Positions 31,984 to 40,614 of a stretch of 64,000 nucleotides of DNA are shown here, one piece after another. The notes beneath the pieces were generated by a model. That model was given only the letters and a program-made list of their open reading frames with translations. It made no database searches and was not told the DNA's origin. Numbering within the stretch: the stretch's first letter is position 1; every line of letters begins with the position of its first letter. Source of the stretch: Sorex araneus (taxonomy: Eukaryota; Chordata; Mammalia; Eulipotyphla; Soricidae); assembly GCF_027595985.1 (NCBI RefSeq), contig NC_073311.1, forward strand, positions 45,427,974-45,491,973. Direction: 5' to 3'. The translations under genes were made by a program, and so were the position numbers.

Positions 31984-32180
31984 TGGGGCTGGAGCAATAG
32001 CACAGCGGGTAGGGCGTTTGCCTTGCACGCTGCCAACCTGGGTTCGATTCCCAGCATCCCATATGGTCCCCCGAGCACCACCAGGAGTAATTTCTGAGTG
32101 CATGAGCCAGGAGTAACCCCTGTGCATTGCCGGGTGTGACCACCCCCCCAAAAAAAAATGCAAAAAAAAAAAAAAAAGAA
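31984..32180 (+). mobile_element. Sor-type SINE
   Basis: GGGGCTGGAGCAATAGCACAG head and B box GGTTCGATTCC. It carries the GTGCATGAGCCAGG variant body, also seen at 32683, 38585, 44366 and 50404. Confidence 0.93.
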
Positions 32181-32324
32181 ATTAAGATTGTTCAGATCAC
32201 TCTTGATGAATTTCATATGGAAATGCTGTTTTGGGCTATTTCTCTGGCTGAGTGCATGCGTTGGAGGTGGAAGTCCTAGATTTGTTCCCCAGAACCTAAA
32301 AAAGACAGTGGGGGAAAGATAGAA

Positions 32325-32510
32325 CATAGATTAAGGTGCTGGGGGAAAGATAGAACATAGATCAAGGTGCTTGCCTTGTACACGGTCAACCCTGGTTCCA
32401 TCTCTGGCACTGCATATGGTCCCCAAACACTGCTAGGAGTGACCCCTGAGCACAGAGCCAGGACTAAGCCCTGAGTACTTCTGGGAGTTGTCCTACCACC
32501 CAGACATAGT
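32325..32510 (+). mobile_element. Sor-type SINE, old, plus duplicated flank
   Basis: GGGGGAAAGATAGAACATAGAT occurs twice (32311 and 32341), the second forming the decayed head of the copy. Confidence 0.65.
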
Positions 32511-32514
32511 AGAT

Positions 32515-32680
32515 GCTACCACCAACCTCACTTTATTGACAAGACATTTGAAGTGCATAGAGGGTAAACAATTTCCAGGCTCCCCAGCTAACCAGTGGCT
32601 GCACCTACTCAACTCTTCACCCTATGTTCTTGACTTCCAGGCAGTATTGTGAGTGTAGGATGGGTGCTAGAAATTGGGAG
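32515..32680 (+). mobile_element. MIR-like ancient SINE
   Basis: TTATTGACAAGACATTTGAAG, AGAGGGTAAACAATTTCCAGG and CAGCTAACCAGTGGCTGCACC follow MIR core order. Confidence 0.5.
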
Positions 32681-32682
32681 AA

Positions 32683-32900
32683 TGGAGCTGGAGCGATAGC
32701 ATAGCGGGTAGGGCGTTTGCCTTGCACGCAACTGACCCAGGTTCGATTCCCAGCATCCAATTTGGTTCCCTGAGCACTGCCAGGAGTAATTCCTGAGTGC
32801 ATGATCCAGGAGTAACCCCTGTGCATCGCCGGGTGTGACCCAAAAAGCAAAAAAAAAAAAAAAAAAAAAAAACAAAACAAACAAACAAAAATAAAAACAA
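32683..32900 (+). mobile_element. Sor-type SINE, 14-bp TSD
   Basis: AGAAATTGGGAGAA flanks at 32669-32682 and 32901-32914. The long A-tail is extended by ACAAA repeats. Confidence 0.96.
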
Positions 32901-32989
32901 AGAAATTGGGAGAAGATGCTGTGAGAAATGAAGGAACATTCTCTAACCTAACCTCAGAAGGCTGGAGCTGTGTGGTCCAAGATGACTAT

Positions 32990-33250
32990 TGGGGTGGGGG
33001 GTGGAGAGATAGGGGTTTGGGTGCTTGCCTTGCACGTGGCTGACCCCAGCTCCATCCCTAGTACTGCATACGGTTCTCCGGAGCACCACCAGGAATAATC
33101 CCTGAGCATGGAGCCAGTCAATGCTGGCTTTAACCTGGAGATCGTGCCCCATAAATGAAGAGGCTTGATGGTCCCCTGAGCCCTGCCAGGAGTGACCTCT
33201 GGGCACAGAGACAGGAGTAAGTCCTGAGCACGGCCAGACGTGGCCCCCAA
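32990..33250 (+). mobile_element. Sor-type SINE with internal insertion, old
   Basis: The head at about 33000 and the tail side at about 33165-33250 are separated by about 45 bp of other sequence; the GTCCCCTGAGC motif is kept. Confidence 0.65.
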
Positions 33251-33784
33251 ACCACAGCACAAAACAGAGTCTCATCAGGGAGACACTGTGTTGGTGAATG
33301 GGAGTCTTCCAATTCTCTTCCTAGGATCTGACCTTGTGTCTCCCCAAATATATGCCCCCACCCCACCAAGGTGATGGTATTAAAAGGGGCGGGGGCGGGG
33401 ACGGGGGAACTGTGGGAGGTGCTGAAGCCATGAGGACGGAACCTCCCTCGCCCCCACCTGGGGAGAGAGAGAACCCAGAGAGCACTCTCGCCCTTCAGGA
33501 GGACACGGGGGGAGTCAGTGTTCTGATGTTGGGAGGGGACTCTCCCCAGAACCCCCCTGCCTCCCCAGCCTCAGCATTCAGGATCCTGGCAAGGCATTCC
33601 TGCCACTTGTTGGGTTCCCAGGGTATGATACTTTGCTCTAGCTATTTCACTAGACCTTTGCAACCTCTTCTCCATTACTACCCTTAAGTCTGTCTTTGAC
33701 TGCTGGAGGCTTCCACAGTCATGTTCAAGAGGTCCTTGCAAGACCCCCAGAGACGCTTGTCTGCACCCATTTCTCCAGCCCAGC
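33251..33784. other. Unassigned non-coding stretch
   Basis: Contains a short GGGGCGG-type run near 33387-33402. No recognised repeat or exon. Confidence 0.4.
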
Positions 33785-34193
33785 CTATGGCTGTCCTCCC
33801 TCCTCTCTCCCTCCATCCATCCCCCCTCCCTCTCTCCATCCTCCCTCCCTCCCTCCCTCCCTCCCTCCCTCCCTCCCTCCCTCCCTCCCTTCCTTCCTTC
33901 CTTCCTTCCTTCCTTCCTTCCTTCCTTCCTTCCTTCCTTCCTTCCTTCCTTCCTTCCTTCCTCCCTTCCTCCTTTCCTTCCACCATTCCTCCCTCCCTCC
34001 TCCCTTTCGCCATTCCTCCCTCCCTCCTCTCTCCTTCCTTCCTCCCTCCCTCCCTCCCTCCCTCCCTCCTTCCTTCCTTCCTCCCTCCCTCCCTCCCTCC
34101 CTCCCTCCCTCCCTCCTTCCTTCCTTCCTTCCTTCCTTCCTTCCTTCCTTCCTTCCTTCCTTCCTTCCTTCCTTCCTTCCTTCCTTCCTCCCT
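33785..34193 (+). repeat. CCCT/CCTT polypyrimidine microsatellite
   Basis: Alternating blocks of (CCCT)n and (CCTT)n, with a spacer (CACCATTCC / CGCCATTCC) appearing twice near 33980 and 34010. Confidence 0.95.
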
Positions 34194-34350
34194 CACACCT
34201 GGCTATGCTCAGGTCTTACTCCTTACTCTGCTCCAGGGTTACCCCTGGTGGGATGGTGGAGGTGGCCTGGGGGGATGACACATATGGGGTACCGGGGACT
34301 GAACCCAGGACAGCGGCATGCAAGGCAGGAGCCCTCCTACTGTCCTGTGA
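34193..34350 (-). mobile_element. Sor-type SINE, diverged
   Basis: CACACCTGGCTATGCTCAGG abuts the microsatellite; GGACTGAACCCAGGACAGC marks the B-box side. Confidence 0.7.
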
Positions 34351-34904
34351 CATCAGCCCTCTCCCCCCTCTCACGCCAAGTCTGTGCGAAGCCACCGTCC
34401 ATGCTGCCTGTGCATCTCCCTTGCGGTCCATTCCTCAGCTCTCCGCCTCCCTCACCTCCGACTTCTCCGGACGTCTGTTCGTCTGGCCTTCTCCTTTCAT
34501 TGAACCTCCACATTTGCAAAGCCAACAGATACTTCCTCCGTCCTCACCCCCCCACTCCACTCCCCATTTGGCCTCTCTCTGACTTTTGGCTTTGGGGTAA
34601 CCACTTCCGCCTCGATGAACCCCCCTTTGCTTGCCTGTGGCTTCTTTGACGCCACTCTCCCCGAGTTCCCTTTTGAACCTTCTGATGACTCTTTCCTCCC
34701 TCTCCACCGTCGTCCCGAGGGACTCCTTCTGAAGTTACCTGGGGGGGGAGGGTGCTCCACCCGCAGTGCTCTGAGACTCTCGGACTGGATATGGGCCTCC
34801 TGCAAGCATTTGTGGCCATCCTTTGAGCCATCTCCCTCTGTTTACCATTTAAATGTTGGCGTCTTCAGGGCACTGTTTTCCCTCACTTTCTCTTCTTTTT
34901 CTTT
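34351..34904. other. CT-rich unassigned stretch
   Basis: Pyrimidine-biased single-copy sequence with a short G-run at about 34741-34750. Frames through it are open on both strands because stops are rare in this composition. Confidence 0.4.
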
Positions 34905-35090
34905 TCTTTTTCTTTTTTGGTTACACCTAGCACTGCTCAGGGCTTACTCCTGACTCAGTGCTCAGAGCTCATTCTTGGTGATACTGGGAACCCTATGTGA
35001 TGCTTGCCTGCGCCTATTTCTCAGGTATAGGCTGGAACCCGGGCCATCTGTGTACCAGGCAAGCAGCTAAGCCCCATCGCTGTCAGTCCC
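34905..35090 (-). mobile_element. Sor-type SINE, old
   Basis: TTTTTTGGTTACACCTAGCACTGC start; an extra block interrupts it before GGAACCCGGGCCATCTG. Confidence 0.65.
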
Positions 35091-35269
35091 GCCCTCTTTT
35101 CCTTTCCTCCACCCCCCCTTGAGGGTGACTGACCTTTCAGAGCTTCAAAGACTTAAAGTCACTTTCTTGGAAACTGGGTACCTAGTTTATATTCCTCATT
35201 AAAGCCTTAAGTCAGAGCTGTTCTGGGAAAGTGTATTTCCCCTGGGTTAAACCTTTTCATTCTTTGTCC

Positions 35270-35700
35270 TGGATTGAATTGTGTCTCACTCCTCCTTCTC
35301 ATAGGTGAACTCCTAGCCAGTGAATGAGGCTTGACAAGCACTTGCTTTGTTTGGATCTCCCCAGCCAAAGCACCCCTCAAAAAATAATAATAGGGGCTGG
35401 AGCAATAGCACAGCGGGTAAGGCGTTTGCCTTGCACGCGGCCGACCCGGGTTCGATTCCCAGCATCCCATATGGTCTCCTGAGCACCGCCAGGAGTAATT
35501 CCTGAGTGCAGAGCCAGGAGTAACCCCTGTGCACCGCCAGGTGTGACCCAAAAAGCAAATGATAATAATAATAATAATAAAGCAACTTCCTAGTGCCCCT
35601 AGTGTGAAGGTGACTTTATTGGAATATAGGGTCTTTGCAGAGATGGCAGAGATGAAGTCATTAGGATGCATCCTAAGGCAGCAATGCAACAGGAATGTGA
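35270..35700 (+). mobile_element. Ancient mammalian interspersed element split by a Sor SINE
   Basis: GGATTGAATTGTGTCTCACTC before the SINE, and ATTGGAATATAGGGTCTTTGC with AGATGAAGTCATTAGGATGC after it, resemble a repeat widespread in placental mammals (MLT/MER type). The family was not assigned. Confidence 0.5.
35393..35572 (+). mobile_element. Sor-type SINE, near-consensus
   Basis: Head and both promoter boxes are intact. It ends in an AATAATAATA tail, and the same ATAATAAT motif precedes it. Confidence 0.95.
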
Positions 35701-36482
35701 GTGCACCAAAAAGAGTCACTGAGATCCTGGGGACTGAGGAGGGAGATGCTTCTAGCAGAGCACTGTCTAGGAGGGACGGCCACCACTGGAAACTAGAGAC
35801 AAAGCCACAGTTCCCCTATTGGTTTCAGAAGGAGTGTGGCAGAATAGGCAGGCAAAGAGATGGGACAATGACATGCAAAGAAGGAACACGGGGGACAAAA
35901 AAAAAAGGGGGGATGGGTGGGATTCTTTTAGTACCTATGCTGGCCCGGAGGAGTCATCCCCAAAAGCTGAGCCCTGGCCCCAGGTTCAGCTTATATTTAT
36001 ACCAGACACATTCCCGGAGCTGGGGAATGGTCAGAGCTAGGAACTTGCACTGGGGAGGGGAGAGGGCAGAGTTCCACACGAGGAGGTGACGCAGGGTGAC
36101 AGAAACACATCGGGGCGATGAAGCCGTTCACAGACTCAGTAAAAGCAGCACCTGGAGTCAGGCTGCCGCTGATAATGGTAATGAACAAAAAGTGGGGACC
36201 GGAACCAGACACCCCTTCCCGGGAGTCAGACGGTCCCTCACTAAAGGGGGTACAGGAATCAGGCTTCCCTTTACAGGCTGCCCCCTGGATTTGGGGTTTT
36301 CAGCCGCCAGGAGTGTGAAGCAATATGCGTGCAGTGTGCTATGGTCCCTAGTTGGGGACTTGGCTTAGGCGGCTTTGTCCTGCAGCTCCTGGCTAAGCAA
36401 CAGTCCCTCCCGCGCAGTCAGTCCCTCCCATCTCGAGAGGCTGTTGTCTTCATCTTCCCTTTCCTTCATGCATTTTCAGACT
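35701..36482. other. Unassigned non-coding stretch
   Basis: Mixed sequence with no recognised repeat; short open frames lack splice or family support. Confidence 0.4.
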
Positions 36483-36494
36483 TTCAACTAGCAT

Positions 36495-36746
36495 GGTAGC
36501 ACTGTGGCACTGTCACCCCATTGCTCATCGATTTGCTGGAGCAGGCACCAGTAACGTCTCCACTGTGAGACTTGTTGTTACTGTTTTTGGCATATCGAAT
36601 ACGCCACGGGTAGCTTGCCAGGCTCTGCCGTGCGGGCGGGATACTTTTGGTAGCTTGCCGGGCTCTCCGAGAGGGACAGAGGAATCAAACCTGGGTCGGC
36701 CGCGTGCAAGGCAAACACCCTACCCGCAGTGCTATCGCTCCAGTCC
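36495..36746 (-). mobile_element. Composite SINE, complete, 12-bp TSD
   Basis: TTCAACTAGCAT is duplicated exactly at 36483-36494 and 36747-36758. It has the same body as 2261-2509, with the Sor tRNA head at its right end, so the chimera moved as one unit. Confidence 0.95.
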
Positions 36747-36969
36747 TTCAACTAGCATAAAGCAGGATTTCAAAGTGGACACTCCACGTGGTGATTTGTT
36801 AACGTATCAAGTGTGTGATTTGTGATTTTTGTCCTCCATCATTGGCTGTTAGGGTTTCAGAAACAAAGTCACAACACAATGAAGTTGCGGTGTACTCACA
36901 GCATCCTTTCTCGGAATCAAGTGATGAAATGCGGTTCCAGGAATACTTTAGGTTAATGGTTTTTGTTTG

Positions 36970-37125
36970 TTTGCTTTGAACGAACACCAACAACAGTTAC
37001 TCCTGGCATTCTGCTCAGGGTCATTCTGGTGGTACTGGAGGGGGGGGGGGCATCTGCACTACCTGCTGTACCAAGGATTGAATGTGAGGAGGGGGAGGGG
37101 TGTCCTTGTACTGTTTCTCCAGTCC
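36970..37125 (-). mobile_element. Sor-type SINE, old
   Basis: GTTACTCCTGGCATTCTGCTCAGG with a G-run; the head is eroded (TACTGTTTCTCCAGTCCC). Confidence 0.55.
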
Positions 37126-37194
37126 CATCTTGGGTTTTATTAAAAACCCTCATTGATTTATACTAAACCCTCCAGTTTTGTTTTAGATCCATCA

Positions 37195-37420
37195 AAACAT
37201 TTTATTTTATTTTTATTGAATCACCAGGAGATAGTTACAGAGTTTTCATGGTTGAGTTTCAGTCATACAATGATTGAATAGTCACCCCCCCACAGTGTAC
37301 ATTTCCCACCACCAATGTCCCCAGTATTCCTCCCACCACCCCCACCCCACCCCATCCCCTGCCTCTCTGGCAGGCACTTTCCTTCTTACTCTCTCTCTAC
37401 TCTTGGGCATTAAGATTTAT
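37195..37420 (-). mobile_element. LINE-like 3'-end fragment (best copy)
   Basis: TTTTATTGAATCACCAGGAG, GTCATACAATGATTGAATAG, ACCACCAATGTCCCC and CTCTCTACTCTTGGGCATT. Inverted, so its poly-A end faces left. Serves as reference for the copies at 1, 2540, 23935 and 56630. Confidence 0.6.
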
Positions 37421-37774
37421 TAAAACTTTGCAACACCAGGAGTAACTGTTGTTGGTATTCGTTCAAAAGAAAGTGCTTGTGTTATATGACAAAGGAAAAT
37501 ATTAATTCACAAATACTCATTTCCTCTTGTCTTTATTCCTGGTCATCTTCCTCTCTTCCCTTCCTAACTTTTCTTTGCCCATATTATAAAATTGAAGCAA
37601 TAATCACTGAGAAGAGGGAGCCAATGTGAAGCTCAAAGGAGTAGGGGACATCCCTGGTGACTCGAGGTACTGCATGATGCCAAAGACTCTGAATGGGGTC
37701 CCAGGGACCCTCAGCACCCCTGTACTGAGCAGTCAGAGCTTGGAAGCACCACCCACCCCAAAAATGTTTGGCAG
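37421..37774. other. Unassigned AT-rich stretch
   Basis: I see no recognised element or exon here. Confidence 0.4.
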
Positions 37775-37948
37775 GGGGGTAGAGTGATAGTACACCAGGT
37801 AGGGCATTTGCCTTGCACGCGGCTGACTCAGGTTCAACCTCTGGCATTCCATAGGGTTCCCCAAGCACTCCCAGGAGTAATTCCTGAGCACAGAATGAGG
37901 AGTAATCCCTAATCACTGGGTGTGACCCAAAAAAAGCAAAAAAAAAAT
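37775..37948 (+). mobile_element. Sor-type SINE
   Basis: GGGGTAGAGTGATAGTACACC head; the tail has AAAAAAAGCAAAAAAAA. Confidence 0.88.
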
Positions 37949-38584
37949 TATGGCAAAGAACATGAGAAGTAGGCAGTGGAAAGAAAGTGATTACCTTTTT
38001 AAAGGAAAATCTCAGAGAAATTGGAGATGGAGGAGGTTGCTGGGGAAAGTGTTAAGTGGAGTGAATTAGAGGTGGGGTAGGATAAATAAACAAATGTGAG
38101 AAGTTGGAAATAAGAAAGGGGGAAATGAATTGTAGAAAAGCTGCAGCATATAGTTGTATTCCCCCATCCCTGGGATCTTGAGACTATGAGCTGGGAATTT
38201 AATTAAAAACAAACAAATAGAAAAAAACCCTTGCCTAAGTGGTCGATCCAGCAAGATTCTGTGGAGGACCAGATTACAGGTCGCCTGGCCTCAGCAGGGC
38301 TGCGAGCGATGTCAGCAGAAGGAGCACTGGGTCGAAGCTAAGGAGGACTCCAGAGTCAGATGCCCTGTTCTAAGCCCGACTCCTTTTCTGCTATGCACCC
38401 ACAGGCTAATGATCCTACATGGCGCTACTTTCTCCTTTCAGCATGGAGAGTGCTCGAAAGGACCAGCCAGGTCAGCAGAAAGGAATGAGGTTATGTTTTA
38501 GGAAGGGAACTTCAGATGTCAGCTATAAAACGACAAGTTATATGTCATCTCCACTGGTTTAAGCAAAAGCAAAAAGCAAAAAGC
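37949..38584. other. Unassigned non-coding stretch
   Basis: Purine-biased sequence with no recognised element or exon. Confidence 0.4.
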
Positions 38585-38965
38585 GGGGCTGGAGATAGCA
38601 CAGTGGGTAGAGTATTTGCCTTGCATGCGGCCGACCTGGGTTTGATTTCCAGCATCCCATATGGTCCCCCGAGCACCATTCCTGAGTGCATGAGCCAGGA
38701 GTAACCCCTGTGCAATGCCGGGTATGTCCCCAAAAAGAAAAAAAAACAAATAAACAAAACCAAAAATACCTTTTCTGTGTCTCACGGCTACTAAAACTTT
38801 TTTTTCTTTTTGGTCTAGCCCTGCAATGCTCAGGGGTTACTCCTGGCTCTGCACTCAGGGATCACTCCCAGCGTTGCTGGGGGACCATATGGGATGCTGG
38901 GGGTGGGGACCAAATTCTGGTGGGCTGTGGGCAAGACAAATGCCCTGTGCTAACTCTCCGCAACC
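38585..38965. mobile_element. Two Sor-type SINEs in opposite orientation
   Basis: Forward copy at 38585-38758 (3-bp deletion in the head, short body deletion) and inverted copy at about 38800-38965. Confidence 0.85.
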
Positions 38966-39204
38966 CCATCCCCCAAATACACCTTGGCAGAGCATCCCCA
39001 CAACTCCCCTGCCTGACTTGCCCTGGCAGGCTTCACTCGGACCTTCCCTAGCTAGGCTGCGGGCACTGCCAAGGTGTCCAGACTTCCTCCCCCACCGTCC
39101 TCGAATCTCCCCACTGGGTACCCCGACTTCCCACGCCCCCTCTTCCCCGCTGCTGCACGCTTGCACCTCCTTCTGGCTCATGCTTTAAGAGTACCGCCTC
39201 TCAG

Positions 39205-39318
39205 GGCTGGAGACATAGCACAGCGGGTAGGGCGCTTGCCTTGCACAAGGCCGACCAGGGTTCGATCCCCAGGAGTAACTCCTGTGCATCGCCGGGTGTG
39301 ACCCAAAAAGCAAACAAG
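39205..39318 (+). mobile_element. Sor-type SINE with large internal deletion
   Basis: The head through the B box (GGTTCGATCCC) is joined directly to CAGGAGTAACTCCTGTGC, losing about 60-80 bp. GTACYGCCTCTC flanks it (39191-39202 and 39326-39337). Confidence 0.9.
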
Positions 39319-39589
39319 TACTGTGTACTGCCTCTCCTGCCTCTCTGCCAGATGCTCAATTTAAGAGTGGCCATGAGGGATTATGTATTATCTTTCCCTG
39401 CACCTACATGATGGCTGCTATTGGTGGTGCAGGGAGATTCCTGTGTTAATAAATGGGGAGCTGCCATCTACGACTCAGCCCAGGCAGCGAATAAACTCCA
39501 TAACTCAACTGCTTGTCATGCTCACAGCCGTTCTCCACACGCTTGATGAGCCTTACTCACGAATGGGCATCACATCCTTTACACCACCA

Positions 39590-40000
39590 ATATACCAAGA
39601 GTAGCATACCACATTTGATGGGGTTTAAAGTAGAAGGCAATCAATCTTAGAGGGAAATATATTTATACATATATATTATATATTATAAGCACATAAGTCT
39701 CAACCTTTAACAACATGTTACTAGTCTCTTATAGAAGGGCCTAATGGCTCCTGGGTGAAATTAAACAATCTTCACACATTTTCCTCTAAGAAACCTTTTT
39801 TTTTGTCTCGTTTTCAGCCGATTATTCACAAGAAGCAATACAAAATAAATTATTTTAGTTCTACTTGGGGGACAGGTTTTGGGCTTCAGGATGGAAATAT
39901 GGTGGTAGGAAGGTATAATGGGGGTGGAACTAGTGTTCGAATATTAAATGTAATTAAATATTGTGAACAAATTTATTAAAAAATTAAAAATAAAAATAAA
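39590..40000 (+). mobile_element. LINE-like 3' end
   Basis: CACATTTGATGGGGTTTAAAG, AATGGCTCCTGGGTGA, AGCAATACAAAATAAATTATT and GGTGGTAGGAAGGTATAATGG match 17590-18300. It ends in TAAA/ATAA repeats. Confidence 0.6.
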
Positions 40001-40011
40001 TAAATAAATAA

Positions 40012-40190
40012 GGGGCTGGGGCGATAGCACAGCGGGTAGGGCGTTTGCCTTGCACGCGGCCGACCGGGGTTCGATTCCCAGCATCCCATATGGTCCCCTG
40101 AGCACCGCCAGGAGTGATTCCTGAGTGCAGAGCCAGGAATAACCCCTGTGCATTGCCGGGTGTAACCCCAAAAGAAAAAAAAATATTAAA
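40012..40190 (+). mobile_element. Sor-type SINE immediately upstream of the HCFC2 CpG island
   Basis: Near-consensus copy (head GGGGCTGGGGCGATAGCACAG, B box GGTTCGATTCC) ending about 260 bp before the HCFC2 start codon. It is in the same direction as HCFC2 transcription. Confidence 0.95.
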
Positions 40191-40451
40191 ACAAGAAGTT
40201 GCTATTTAAAAAAAGAAAGAAAGAAATGGGGGGATCTACAGCAACCTCCCTAACCCGGTTACCAGGCGTCCTCGTAGTATCTGGGCTCCGGTCCGCCCCA
40301 CTTCGCCCCGCCCCAACGAAGTCACGTGTCCCCGCCCCGCCCCGCCCCGCGATCACGTGGCCCCGCCCCCGCCCCCGGCGCGCAGCTGGAGGCGCGTCCC
40401 CGGCGGCGCCCGGCGCGGTGCATTGTGGGCAGAGGGGCGGGGGTTGGGAAG

Positions 40452-40614
40452 ATGGCGGCTCCCAGCCTCCTCAACTGGAGGCGGGTTTCCTCCTTCACGG
40501 GGCCGGTGCCCCGCGCCCGGCACGGACACCGCGCCGTGGCCATTCGGGAGCTGATGATCATCTTCGGCGGCGGCAACGAGGGCATCGCGGACGAGCTGCA
40601 CGTCTACAATACGG
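40452..40614 (+). CDS. HCFC2: HCFC2 exon 1 (start codon, Kelch blade 1 begins)
   Basis: ATG at 40452 follows GGGAAG. The exon encodes [14 protein letters not shown], then the [12 protein letters not shown] and IIFGGGNEG motifs shared by HCF proteins, and ends in phase 1 at the donor GTAGGC. HCFC1 has a longer, different start, so this is the HCFC2 form. Confidence 0.97.

Noticed and set aside
33684-34649. Long serine/proline/leucine or EGRK-rich frames on both strands
   Set aside because: Compositional result of the pyrimidine tract at 33785-34193; no splice sites or family match.
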